A stretch of DNA of 64,000 nucleotides from Euptelea pleiosperma (GCA_035048495.1 CM068553.1:28854978-28918977); one strand, 5' to 3'; numbered from the stretch's first letter, positions 34,797 to 45,339 are shown. A program made the numbers and translations. The notes: generated by a model not told the origin, from the letters alone.

Positions 34797-36079
34797 ATTC
34801 TGCCTTAAACACATTTCGTGGATTATTCGAAGTACTAGGTGCATTGTCCACCTCTTCTACGGATGCTTGAAGTTCTTGATCGACTTCCTCAAGTAATGGA
34901 TCAGTTGGATCAACCCCCATTACGTGGCTATGCAACACAAAACAAATCATGGCTATATTCACTTGTGTTTTGAATGGGTAGATGGAATCGGTTGATAACA
35001 AAGGACATCGCTTCTTAGGTACTCCAAAAGCCATCTCGATTGCATTTCTAAGTGACGCGTGTCATTTATTAAACAACTCTTTATGATTCTCAGGCATACA
35101 ACCTTTTATGCTTATTGATATGATACCGTGTATTACAGTATGGAGCTAAAAATATTGGTTCATGAGTGTATCCTTCATCACCTGGGTAATATTTCCCCAC
35201 ATAATCATATAAACATTCTATATTAAAATATCAATTGATGCAAGACGGATAATGTTTACTAGGCGGGACAACAAAAGGGTCGGACCTAGTCTGGGCATTG
35301 TCCAAAGCCTTTTGATCATGTGCGGTACCTTCCCATCCGGCGAGAACATATGTAAACTAGAGATCAAATGAGCAAACCGCCAAAACATTCTGAGATATCT
35401 TATTCTTCCTACCACTTCTAAATCTAATTTGTTCTTCTTATGGAACATTTGCAATAATATGGGTACCATCCAATGCTCTCAAGATGTCCTAAGAAATACA
35501 TACAATTAGCTAATGAAAAAGTAATTGATAAGATTAGCGTACCACTAATAATCGACGTTTACCTTAAAGTAAGGCATGAATCGAGAATCTTCAGTAATTT
35601 GGGGTTGTATTAATCCATTATGAATGGCTTTCCCATGATCCGCCACTAAGCATTTACACAATTTGACAACAACGATTAGCGTTTCATTGAATTGGCGACT
35701 AATCGTTTCTAAAGATCGATAAAACCTAGCCTCGAGCACCCGATGAAGCACATTGTCCCCGATTATTATTAAATACATCATTGATTGTTCTTCTACTTGA
35801 CAATTTCTCATATCCCTCAAGAGACCCTACTCCCTGACTAAGGCACATAAACGATGGAATGATTCAATTCCCATTCGCAAATTGGACAGACACTTGCAAT
35901 CATAAAAAATAATTGTTTCCATATAAACCTTCCTTTCTGCAACCTTATTTACATAAGGCCCCATTGGTATATCCAGCATAATGTAAACCATGACCTTTGT
36001 TGTTGCAACTGCAGCAATTGCAGCGGCAACAAATACAACATTATTTTTCTGATTTCTTCATCGTTTAGGTCAGCCATCT
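34797..36079 (-). pseudogene. PIF/Harbinger transposase (HARBI1-like), broken
   Basis: Minus-strand frames, in order: ADLNDEEIRKIM at about 36079; RMGIESFHRLCALVRE near 35850; VEEQSMMYLIIIGDN, LEARFYRSLETISRQFNETL, DSRFMPYFK (35820-35545), the helical N-terminal part; SQNVLAVCSFDL and VLAGWEGTAHDQKALDNA near 35340 (DDE nuclease region with a catalytic Asp, as in DF..VLAGWEGSAHD); then GYTHEPIFLAPYCNTRYHI near 35150, LRNAIEMAFGVPKKRCPLL and YPFKTQVNIAMICFVLHSH to the stop at 34797. Several stops and frameshifts separate these blocks, and the segment with the DGTH catalytic Asp was not found. Non-functional as it stands. It pairs with the Myb-like ORF1 at 33500-34481. Element TIRs were not identified. 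Confidence 0.85.
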
Positions 36080-36686
36080 ACTCCTATACGTTGTACAAGA
36101 AAAGTAAGCAATATAACAAATGTACGCATTTTATTCAACAAAGAACATTGGTGAACAAGCAATATAACTTATAACCAAACTTATAGATATGGAAGATGTC
36201 AACAGCTGAAGCGAAGGAGAAGTTACCTATAGACTATAGTTAAAGGAAAATGATGTCATAGCCCCAGTGGTAAGTTAATACAATAACACCTCAAGGTAAA
36301 CCAATTAAGATGGGAATATATGTGTCATACTCCTTTTTGTGACATCGTCATTCCCATATCCAACCAAGAGATATCATGCTAGACAAATGATAGCATTTTA
36401 TTTGTAGATCGTCAAAGCTTTGTTTGTGCCCTTGTAAAAAAAAACTTTGTTTGTGCTAATAGATAATGCCATGCAGATCGTCAACCTTTGTTTGTGCTAA
36501 TAACACCTCAAGGTGAACCAATTAAGATGGGAATATCATTCCCATAGAATTAGAAGAAAAAGACATGTTACTGCAATCAAATGGTGGATCTCATTTAGTG
36601 TTGGAAGCAATAGGCATAATCATGGTTCAGAGTTTCAGCCAAAATTGAAACATTTCGTCCGTTTTGTTTTGGTTTCGCTATAGGAC
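36080..36686. other. Intergenic, no gene seen
   Basis: Two imperfect copies of ACACCTCAAGGTGAACCAATTAAGATGGGAATAT-type text (about 36290 and 36505) and GATCGTCAA..TTTGTTTGTGC duplicates show a diverged tandem duplication of roughly 215 bp. No coding domain. Confidence 0.55.
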
Positions 36687-36691
36687 GAAAC

Positions 36692-37155
36692 TGATGCAAG
36701 ACATTTAACTAATACTCCCCAAAAGCCGCGACTGTTGGTAGCGTGAGATTAAATTCCTTTATCTTATAGCCCAAATCCAGGCCCTCGGTCAAACCCTTCT
36801 TCGTGGGTCCCATTTCACACGGGCCATCCTACCCCGTGTGTGCCCCATTTACGCAGGCTGCCCCACTCGAGCCCGGTATGAAAATGCCCCTGCATTAATC
36901 ACCCCCGGTGAGGAGTCTCGAACACAAGACTTCCCGCTCTGATACCAATTTGATGCAGGACATTTAACCAATACCCCCAAAAGCCGCGATTGTTGGTAGA
37001 GTGAGCTTAAATTCCTTTATCTCATAACCAAAATCCAGGCCCTCGGTCAAACCCACCTTCGTGGGTCCCATTTAACACGGGCCATCCCACTCTGAGTGTG
37101 CCCCATTTACGCAAGCTACCCCACTCAAGCCCGGTGTGAAAATGCCCCTGCATTA
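36692..37155 (-). mobile_element. Complete TRIM (terminal-repeat retrotransposon in miniature)
   Basis: Two direct LTRs, 36692-36897 (206 bp) and 36951-37155 (205 bp), about 90% alike by eye, surround an interior of only 53 bp. On the minus strand each LTR runs TAATGCAGGGGC ... TGCATCA. The interior starts AATTGGTATCAGAGCGGG, giving a full tRNA-Met primer site TGGTATCAGAGC two bases after the LTR, and ends CCGGGGGTGAT, a purine-rich tract directly before the 3' LTR. The exact 5-bp TSD GAAAC flanks it (36687-36691 and 37156-37160). It has no ORF, so it depends on another element's proteins. Only the LTR start (TA instead of TG) is unusual, and both copies share it. Confidence 0.93.
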
Positions 37156-37487
37156 GAAACTATATTTGTTTCGGTTGGTTTCATTCGAAACTGAACAATA
37201 CTTCATCTTATGTGTAAATTTGCACTAACATTTCATTTCGGTTTCACAAAGTTTCGTCCAAAACCAAAAGATAATTCCGATACGTTTCAGTATTGCCCAT
37301 GAATGCTACCGAAACGATACTATGTACTTTAAACCATGGGCACAATCTGTTTGTATTTTACATGATGACGACAAGTTCAATACAGTTAAAGAAGTACTAT
37401 TTCAACTAATTTCAGAACCACATAAATAGAGTACATTGCTTGAAGCAAAAAATAAATACTCAATGAAATTCCAATCTGTTACTACAG

Positions 37488-37640
37488 TAGATGGTTATCA
37501 TCTTTTCTCTGGGGAAAAAATGATCCCAGTAGAACAGCAATGCCTGTTATACCAATTGTGAACAGTAGACGTCTCTGTGAGAAACCATGTGGTTGCCTCC
37601 TTTCAACACCTTGGCCTCTTTCAGGTGCACTTGCATCCCT
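37488..37640 (-). CDS. Candidate terminal exon of an unidentified gene, encoding a C-terminal membrane anchor
   Basis: After a good acceptor (ATATGAAG|GG) the minus strand stays open for about 50 codons: DASAPERGQGVERRQPHGFS, then QRRLLFTIGITGIAVLLGSF, then FPQRKDDNHLL and a TAG stop. A basic stretch, about 16 hydrophobic residues and a short polar tail are the layout of a tail-anchored protein. No protein family is recognised and upstream exons are not established. A 5' exon may lie near 38470-38660, where AACCCTAG and TCTCTCTCAACC leader-like text precedes a donor GAA|GTAAGT, but its frame has a stop and no ATG. This could also be a remnant. Coding status is inferred from frame, splice site and composition only. 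Confidence 0.35.
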
Positions 37641-38469
37641 TCATATAATCCATATGAAAACCCATTGAGAGGTTTAAAACAAAGGTTCTAGATTCTAAAT
37701 AATTTCACGTAAATACTAAGAGCTATGCATGACAACACGTCCTGACACACATCCTAATGCGTACAGCACTGTCACACTTTATTTCAATATTTTCATAAAT
37801 AATGATTTTTGAAAGAGGGCTGGTGTGCTCCATCCTCAATACACTATTAAGTTGTTAAACACAAGTTGTTTAATTGTCTTCCTCTAATAAATTTATTTAA
37901 TAAAAAGCACTATGGTTAAACACATAGCTAAAGAGTAGGTTAAGATCGTGAAAGAAAATAAAAGAGACATGCACTAGACTGGCATGCTTCAGAATGCAAG
38001 CTTTCAACTAAGTTGAAAAACTCAGCTGATTCACAGAAAATGTTATAATAGAACAGAACATAATCAGGGAAATCCTTTTCCAAGCGGTTAACAGTGTTGA
38101 GGTAGTTTTCCCTTCAGAACAGGAGTTGTTTCAATAGAGAAATATATTTTATAATTGCAGAAGCTATAGATCCCTATAAGGGCATCAATCAACTTGAAAT
38201 CTGAGCTTGTGTGCTTGACAATAGGGAGAATCTGGCCCCAAGCAGGGTGATTGCAATCAATTTTGGTGTGATCCATTCATAAAATCCTACATACATTACA
38301 TTCTAATGGTAAAAAACTGTCCAAAAACTATTGCTACCAACAATCTTACTTTTATAGAACGTGAATCAGTGGATCAAAAATCTCAGAGCAACCATAACAG
38401 TCCAAAAGCATGAAATACAGAGAAATTGACAAGAGATGATAAGTATCAATCAAACATACTTACTTCCAC

Positions 38470-38660
38470 AACGATCTGCCTGATTTGGATCTGCGAAATA
38501 GGGTTTTAGATGAAGTTTTTGAATAAAATCTAGGGTTTCAAAATGGGAGCTACAGGGTTATGGAAGAAAAAGTAGGGTTGAGAGAGAGGGAAGGGTTTGT
38601 AGACGGGAAGCTCGGAAGAATGCGTCGCCGGTTGAGAGAGAAGGGAAGAGATTGATCGAG
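38470..38660 (-). other. Candidate 5' leader exon of the 37.5-kb gene
   Basis: The minus strand has CT-rich leader-like sequence with ACCCTAGATTTTATTC and CATCTAAAACCC, ending TTGTGGAA|GTAAGTATG, a consensus plant splice donor. It lies upstream of the candidate exon at 37488-37640 on the same strand. No start codon in a frame that continues, so it is probably untranslated or part of a decayed gene. Confidence 0.25.
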
Positions 38661-38669
38661 AACGAGAGC

Positions 38670-38870
38670 TGGTTCAATGCACTCAATTACCACGGCTATT
38701 GGGCTGCACATGGTTGCATCCATTTTCTTAAAGAGTTTGGAAGGGCTTGGCAACCACTTGCACGCCCCCCAACCAATCACGTGTAATCCCAAAACCGTGG
38801 TAAGTGGGTGCAATGTGCATTGCATCCGATTTGCATTCAACTTTGCCCCCACTCCAATTCAGGACAAGTC
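38670..38870 (-). repeat. Fragment of the GGCCCTGCTTGGTTC Harbinger MITE family
   Basis: Shares CACTCAATT.CCAC, GGGCTGCAC, ATCCATTTTCTT and TTGCACGC in the same order as the arms of 46089-46664 and 38913-40299. No intact ends were identified. Confidence 0.6.
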
Positions 38871-39216
38871 AACTTTTTGCTCACAGGTTATAAGCCACGT
38901 GGCTCACTCTTAGGCCCTGATTGATTCGCTGCACTTGGGTGCATTTTGCACTTTAGTGCAGATACAATGAATTGTGTTACAATCACTTGGGATGTAAGTC
39001 ACTAACAACTGTTTGGTTCACGCCGTATAAATAGATGCAAATGAAGTTTAGCTGATTGGTTGGTAGTGCATTGCAAATGAATGTAATGGATTATTTTATT
39101 TTTTTGATTTTATAAAAAAATATGCACAATAAAATTATTATTGTAATATTATTGTTATCATTGTTGATTTCATTATTATTATTAATTATAATTATAATTA
39201 TTATTATTATAATCAT

Positions 39217-39518
39217 GGTTTAAAAAATGGCCGTTATAACGGATTCGGACCTCCCCCGGTACGAAGTTATTTTCTATTTTTCTGTTATAACAAAAATAAT
39301 GACCATTATTTTCTGGATATTTTGTGAAAAAAACGGCGGTTATTTCAGTTAGTTTCTGTCATTTTCATTTTTGAATTTCAGCGTGATTTTTTTCTACTTT
39401 TCCCATTCTTTTCCATTTTTGCCCCTGAGAGTTAAAATTCGTTATAATGGCCCTTATAATGGAAAAGAATGATAATGCCCCAAGTCCGGTATACCGTTAT
39501 AACAGCTCCTTTTAAACC
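39217..39518. repeat. Foldback element, GGTTTAAAAAATGGCCGTTATAAC type
   Basis: Ends GGTTTAAAAAATGGCCGTTA and, inverted, GGTTTAAAAGGAGCTGTTAT. It contains AACGGATTCGGACCTCCCCC, shared with the 29.4-29.8 kb foldback. A clear TSD could not be picked out of the (ATT)n flanks. Confidence 0.6.
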
Positions 39519-39540
39519 TTGATTATAATTATTATTGCTA

Positions 39541-39583
39541 TTACTTTATTATTATTATTATTAGTAGTAGTAGTAGTAGTAGA
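39541..39583 (+). repeat. ATT/TAG trinucleotide microsatellite
   Basis: A run of TTATTATTA passing into TAGTAGTAGTAG. Other ATT- and AAATAAAA-rich runs lie at 39130-39215 and 39988-40075. Confidence 0.85.
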
Positions 39584-39627
39584 GGGGAAAGCTTGGGGTT
39601 AGGGGACCCCACCAGCTATATAAAAAA

Positions 39628-39977
39628 GGGTCGGGATCGGGGGACAACCACTTTTGACAACCATTTTGATGTACCCACATAGAAGATGAATCAATGGCTG
39701 ATTTTTGGTGAGGATGATCTCCTCGCAGTATAGATCAGCTCCACTAAAAATCAGCACATTCTGAAATTTCTAACCCCCTCAAATGTGATTTTCAAGTTAC
39801 ACCGTAAAAATAGACAGTCCATAATTCTTCAACTTCTAAACCAGTCTATGAATATCGGAATGATTTGAATTTTTGTGAGGATGATCTCCTCACCATAGAG
39901 ATCATCCTCACCAAAAATCAGTCATTGATTCATCTTCTATGTGGGTATGCCAAATGGTTGTCCCCGCATCCTGACCC
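39628..39977. mobile_element. Mutator-like MITE, GGGTCGGGATCGGGGGACAA family, copy 4
   Basis: Ends GGGTCGGGATCGGGGGACAA and, inverted, GGGTCAGGATGCGGGGACAA. The flanks TATAAAAAA (39619-39627) and TATCAAAAA (39978-39986) match at 8 of 9. 350 bp, non-coding, nested in the Harbinger MITE. Confidence 0.88.
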
Positions 39978-40302
39978 TATCAAAAAATAGAAAATAAAAA
40001 AATAAAAAAATAAAAAAATAAAAAATATAAAGATAATAATAAATAATAATCACGATTATTGTTATTATTATTGTTGTTGTTTTTCGGAAAAAAAATGTTG
40101 AGCTAACACAATGCACTTATTTGCGTCAGTTTTTGGGCTGCACTTCCTTGCATCTATTTTGTGAAGGAATTTGCAAGTGATTGTTAACCATTTGTACGGA
40201 CAGTTCATTTGCACGCTTCCAAGTTCCAACCAAACACTCGATCCCAAAATTGTGGCAAGTGATTGCATTGCACTCAATTTACTGTGAACCAACAGGGCCT
40301 TA

Positions 40303-41428
40303 GAGACCACCGAGCTGCAAACCAAAAATAATTCATTTCCCGTTGGATTTGATTCCTTTTTATTGGTTGGTTATGAGCTGAGGGATTCGAGCATTTTTTG
40401 GATTGATCAAATCAATTCAATGGCTAAAAATCACCAATCAAAATGATTTTTGGCCCGTAGGTCCACCTAGGGATAGACCAAACATCTATTCGGTCATACA
40501 GCCGTCGGTGAGCAAAATTGGACACACAGGTAGGTCAACAAGGATGTTGGTATGGGCCTGCTTGGTACGTGGGAAAAAGAGTTCCGATGCTACGTAGCAC
40601 TCTAATGGGCCCACTGACCCATGAATGATTGGCTCACCACTTGATTGATCTACACACCAAAAAATCCAACGGCTAGAGATCACCAGTCATGATGATTCTT
40701 GGTGTGCAGGTCCATTTATAGATTCATGGGTCAGTGGACAGATGTTCATAACCAGAAATTCTATCGCATTCGTTGGGACCATTGCTAAAATTTAGATCAG
40801 ATGGTCACCGTCGATTGTGAAAATAGAACAAGCATGTACTTTGATTTCTAGTATTTTTTTCCCACCACTTTCTCAGTATGGTAAAAATAGTACCCAGTGA
40901 GTAAATCTTTGATGGGACGCTTACAGATGTCCATATGGCCATGTGGCACATTCTTAGAGACCATCGACCGTATGGATGTTTGCCCATGCTTAGCTGGACC
41001 TACAGACCAAAATAAGCCTGATTGATGATTTCTGACCGATTCGAGTCTTTTTCATGGGTGCAAGATTTTTAACCGTGGGATTAAAATGTTATTTGGGGTA
41101 CTCTGATCCAATGGTTATAAATAACCAATCAAACTATTTTTTGGACTGTAGGTTCACCTAAGGATGGGCCAAATACCCCTACGGTCAGTGGTCTCTAAGA
41201 GTGGCCACGTGGCCCAAACGGACGTTCATGAGTTGCCGTCATCATAGACGTCCATCATCAACGATTTAGTGCTCAAATGATAGCCAAAACTATGGATAAA
41301 AACTTTGATGACCGGGCCAATGTTATGTACTCCACGTTGCAAACTCTTGTGGGACACGCATGATGAGCTTCCGCCTGCTCATGTACGGAATAGATTAACA
41401 TGTGTGGAATGCTTCTCGGGTTCTAGTC
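40303..41428. repeat. Fragments of the CATCCATACGG repeat family
   Basis: Several partial copies: the right part of the copy split at 38912/40303, one at about 40600-40740 with GACCCATGAATGATTGGC, and one at about 40930-41220 with GGCCACGTGGCCCA. Inverted pairs occur locally but no complete element with TSD was delimited. No gene. Confidence 0.6.
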
Positions 41429-41683
41429 CAGGATAAAACTTTGATGACCGGGCCCTGTCATCGATGGAGATGACAGGGCAGCAGATCTTGGCACGTGGAA
41501 TTTGTACGGACTGACCACTTGGCTTCACCACATGCACACGTACCCAGGTGAGTACTCGAGTGCTTTTTGCCAAAACAATCGCTTGTGCAGGTGGATGGTG
41601 AGGCCGAGGTGGTCCGCCGGTACAAAATCAACCGACAATGATCTGCTCCTTCGATGGCAGGGCCTGTCATGGAAGTTTTACTC
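41429..41683. mobile_element. Mutator-like foldback MITE, GAGTAA-type ends, exact 9-bp TSD
   Basis: Ends GGATAAAACTTTGATGACCG and, inverted, GAGTAAAACTTCCATGACAG, both leading into GGCCCTG.CATCGA. The exact 9-mer TCTAGTCCA is at 41420-41428 and 41684-41692. 255 bp. Short frames on both strands reflect the inverted arms. Confidence 0.9.
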
Positions 41684-41729
41684 TCTAGTCCATTAATTTA
41701 TGGCCCTATCTTCTTTTGTCTTTTTTGAA

Positions 41730-42880
41730 GGCAAATTTCGGGCCGTCATTGTTTCTTATCACGCCCCTTTCTCTTAATTCTCCTCACCAGTTTCTCACAT
41801 TCTCTAAATGCCCCGTAGGCCTATTGAAATCTCTTATCACCCTCCAAATGTTAAACACGAAAGTAAAATTTTGGGGGGGTTTTACTTTCTTTACTCTTCC
41901 TCTGTGAAAGCCTAAGTTCCTTCATCGTAGAAGGAGAGAGTAAGCAAATGGCAAGCTTGAGCAGGGCTGAAGAAAAGAATCGAAGAAGAGAGAAAGCTTG
42001 ATGATGATGGGGGCCTTCCGATTTTGCCTTTGAGGAGTGAAGAGAAAGCGAACACTATTGATCTTTTTCTATCGATTTCGATCAACTTTCGAACACCATT
42101 GATTATTTTAACTGAATTTAGGTTATCTATTGTTGCTTCCAAATGAATAGTTACGAGGCTTTACGAAGAGTGGAAAGTAATTATGAGGATCCATTTGATC
42201 GGCAATTATATAAAGTTGTTCTTGGCAATTGCTTTGAAGTGGAAGAGTGGGGTCCGATAGAATTCTCGATCATGACTAAACATTTTGAACACCAAGGAAA
42301 ACCATCTTATGTATATCACTCAGTAATAGTTTTCAAACCAAATACTTTACTGTTCGGATTGCTAAGTCCAAACCATACTTCACTGTTCGGACTTAACAGG
42401 CTGAACAGTAGCAAATCGAACACTCTTTAATAGTTTTCAAACAATATACTTCATTGTTGGGACTTAGCCACCCAAACAATGAAGTATTGTTCAGTCCTAG
42501 CAGACCGAATACTGCTTAATTTTTTTTTTATACCTTGCTGTTCTACACCCTCAAATGACTGAAGATAAACCTTACTTTGGAGCAGATTAAACTTATATTC
42601 CTAACCATGCTCTGGTACCAAAAGTTGATGTACGATGGAAGCATAGAAAGATAAAACTTATAAATCCCGAGTATTCTTCCTTTGCCTTTTTAGGTATTCT
42701 CCCTTGCTTTTCTGTATTAAAATTGAGAGGGGTTAATTAGAGAAACAATAGGGACAAAGTCGGTATTTTATATTTTTGGTTGGAGAAGATAAGAGAGAAC
42801 ACAAGGGATATAGATGTCCTTTTATTTAATGTTTTAGTGGGGGATAACAAGAGATACTGACGGGGCAACCAAAATTTGCC
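41730..42880. mobile_element. Mutator-like non-autonomous element, same family as 20076-20907
   Basis: Ends GGCAAATTTCGGGCCGTCAT and, inverted, GGCAAATTTTGGTTGCCCCG, followed by matching TTCTTATC / TCTTGTTATCCC. Flanks TTTTTTGAA and TTTTCGAAA are a weakly conserved 9-bp pair. The middle has a 95-codon plus-strand frame (42143-42430, MNSYEALRRVESNYEDPFDR onwards) with no known domain, then repeated GTTCGGACTTA/TAAGTCCAAAC motifs. The frame may be captured host sequence; I do not call it a gene. Confidence 0.7.
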
Positions 42881-43417
42881 TTTTCGAAACAAAAGTTTTA
42901 TTTGCCTAAATGTTTCAATAAGGTAAATTTTATTGACACCCCAAAGTCTTCTGAGGGCACCATTTTATAAGGGCGCCCAACTCATTTTAAAACAATCAGT
43001 GGGCACCCCCATTGCTTAAAGTCACCCCACCAATCCAAATACAAAGCTTAGGGTTTCTTCCTCCAAACCGTATTCTTACCACATCTTCTCCCTCGTCGAC
43101 ACTGGCAACATCGTCCGGCGACATTACAGCATCCAGCAAAATCGTCTAGCAATACTATGCCGGAACACCGTCCAACGATACTATGCTGTCCGATTGCCAT
43201 TTCGGTGAGTTTAACTTTTTTTTTTAGTTTGATTTCTAACCATTCTCCATTTTCTTCTCTTTTTGAGTTTTCTTGAGTTTTATCATCTGGAAAGTCAAAA
43301 CTCAACCATTCTTGAGATGCTTTTTTTTTTTTAGTTTTTTTTTCAACCATTATCTTATTTCGATGGTTTTTCCCTTTTTCCAACCATTTTCACTTCCCTT
43401 TTCCTGCGTGATTTCTA

Positions 43418-43500
43418 AGAATCCAATAGTGGTAATAGCACTGAGGTGGCATTCACTTTTAGCCAAAGCAAAACCACCATTGGATTCTTTGAATCCACAC
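43418..43500. repeat. Hairpin related to 26230-26325
   Basis: AAGAATCCAATAGTGGTAAT ... ACCACCATTGGATTCTTTGA, with the same loop text (GCATTCA.TTTT..GCCAAAG) as the copy inside 26164-26372. Confidence 0.7.
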
Positions 43501-44055
43501 CAAAGAAGTGAAGTGAAGTGAAAATGGCAAGTCAAAAATGAAGTCTTAGTGTTTGATAAAATGCTTCAAGGGCTTCGGTTGGATCCAACCAACACTGCTA
43601 GAATAGGTTTAGTTAGATCAATCGACATTAAGAAAAACTCAGACTTTCTTAATATTGGTTGGATCCAAACGACATTAATAAAATTTGATTTAGTTCTTTT
43701 ATCTATTTCTAACACGATAATGGTTTCTCCTTATTGGGTTACAATAATGGGAAGAAATCCTCCCGAGCCACTTGCTCTTGATACACCAAAAAATGAAACA
43801 CTGTAACATCATCCCATAGAAAGCGTCTTAGGGAAGCCCAAGAGAAGTCATTAACAAGATAAACAAATCTACGACATCTTGCGGTCCAAAACTCAGCCAA
43901 CAGCTCACCCAGTAGATCCACCCAACTCACCCAACAGATCCACGAAAAAGGAGATGGAAAGAAAGAAAATAAAAAAAATTAGAATTTTGTAGGCCTGTAA
44001 GCCTTTTTTTAGGCATAACTTCTTGAGGCATGTGAGCTTTTTTTTTAAGGCATAA

Positions 44056-44457
44056 GTGCATCTCCAACCCTACCCTATACTTTCTTCCCTTCCCTAAGAT
44101 CTGGTGAAACACATAAAAAACCATCTCCGATCCTACCCAAAAGTTCACCCTATTCTAAGGTAACTCAAATCCTACCCTAAAGTTAGGGTAGGATTTGTGG
44201 TGAGATTTTAAAAACTTGTTCTTCATTCTCCTCCCTCTTTTTTATTAATTCCACCTAATGTCATCTCCCTCTTTTTACTTAATGACACTTATGTGCCCAT
44301 CTTATAATTTTTGTCATTTTTCATCTTTTCTATTGGTTTTTATATTTAGGGAAAGGTAGAATTTAGGGTGGACCATTGGAGAGCTTTTAAAAATTTAAAG
44401 GAGAGTCTTTTCTATCCCACTTTAAGTGTTTAGGTTGGGGTAAGGTTAGAGATGCTC
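44056..44457. mobile_element. MITE with GTGCATCTCCAACC ends
   Basis: Ends GTGCATCTCCAACCCTACCC and, inverted, GAGCATCTCTAACCTTACCC. ATAA lies on both sides, compatible with a 3-bp TAA duplication of PIF/Harbinger type. Central palindrome CCTACCCTAAAGTTAGGGTAGG at 44171-44192. 402 bp, non-coding. Confidence 0.7.
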
Positions 44458-45339
44458 ATAAACTATGTTATTTTTTTAGGCATATGTGCCATAGACTTAT
44501 TAAGGCCTGTAAACCTATTTTTATTGTTCAACTTAAAGGATCATAATCTTTTTTGTTAAATGTTCCATGTATATTGATCAATCAAGTAAGAGATTCCAAA
44601 CAAAAAAAAATAACAGAAATATAAAGTTTTTCTTAGTATCGATAAGATACAACTAAAATTTACAAACTCATGTCAGTTAGATCCAAGCGAAGTTGTACCA
44701 GCAATTTCTGTTGAATATCAACGTCAGAGAGTGTCCGTTGTATGTAATTGACACAACTTCTCTGTCCCCTTTCTACAGCTTGAGTTTTTCTTAGTGTCGG
44801 TTGAATCCAACTGACAAATGAGAAGAAACTTCGGTTGGATCAAACTCAAATAGATGAAGCAATGTCAGTGTTGAGCAACCGACACGACGAGTTACAAGCG
44901 TTTATGCAAAAAAATGAGGAAGAGACATCGACGATGTCGAAATTAGCCGTCTTACCAGCGAAAAAGATGTTTGAGAAAGGTTCTCTTCCACTTGAGTTAA
45001 TTTTTTCAATATTTTCTGTCGATTTATGTGAACTTTCCATTTCTTTTTTTAGGTTTTCTACCCTTTAAACAATTTTTTCCAAGTTAGATGTCAAATGCGA
45101 GTCTCCGGAGATCTCTACTGATTCTCCGATGATTCTGAGATCGACGGTGACGTTACCGACTTCAGGTGTAAGGATAGGGTGAAAGAGGAGATGAGCAGTA
45201 GCGGGATGAGCAAGATAGGTGGGTGCTCTCATAACATGTATTACTAAGGGGGCTAGTAAAGGCTCCACATATTTAAGGGAAAAATACATGCGTGCTCTTG
45301 AAAATTATTGGGGTGTCAATAAAACTTACCATTCAATAA

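Larger units (their letters stand above)
38913..40299. mobile_element. PIF/Harbinger-type MITE with 3-bp TTA TSD, enlarged by two insertions
   Basis: Ends GGCCCTGATTGATTCGCTGC and, inverted, GGCCCTGTTGGTTCACAGTA. TTA lies on both sides (38910-38912 and 40300-40302). Outer DNA reads GTGGCTCACTCTTA | GAGACCACC, so it landed in a copy of the CACGTGGCTC repeat family. A foldback (39217-39518) and a Mutator-like MITE (39628-39977) are inside. The unexpanded relative is 46089-46664. No transposase. Confidence 0.82.
42922..45330. mobile_element. Large Mutator-like element, possible Pack-MULE, with 9-bp TSD
   Basis: Ends GGTAAATTTTATTGACACCC and, inverted, GGTAAGTTTTATTGACACCC. The flanks TTTCAATAA (42913-42921) and ATTCAATAA (45331-45339) match at 8 of 9. 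It is 2409 bp with no transposase. Internal patches look gene-like: 43040-43230 (GC-richer, splice-like CGGTGAGTTT at its end) and a frame at 44835-45068. Repeated CGGTTGGATCCAAC.GACA motifs lie near 43570-43680 and 44640-44850. A smaller MITE is inserted at 44056-44457 and a hairpin at 43418-43500. Captured host sequence is an inference. Confidence 0.7.

Noticed and set aside
36895..36953. tRNA-like or SINE signal (GAGTCTCGAACACAAGACT)
   Set aside because: It is the short interior of the TRIM; the resemblance to a tRNA T-arm comes from its primer-site surroundings. No A/B box pair or tRNA fold.
38677..38913. 78- to 100-codon ORFs near 38.7 kb
   Set aside because: They are translations of a Harbinger MITE fragment on both strands.
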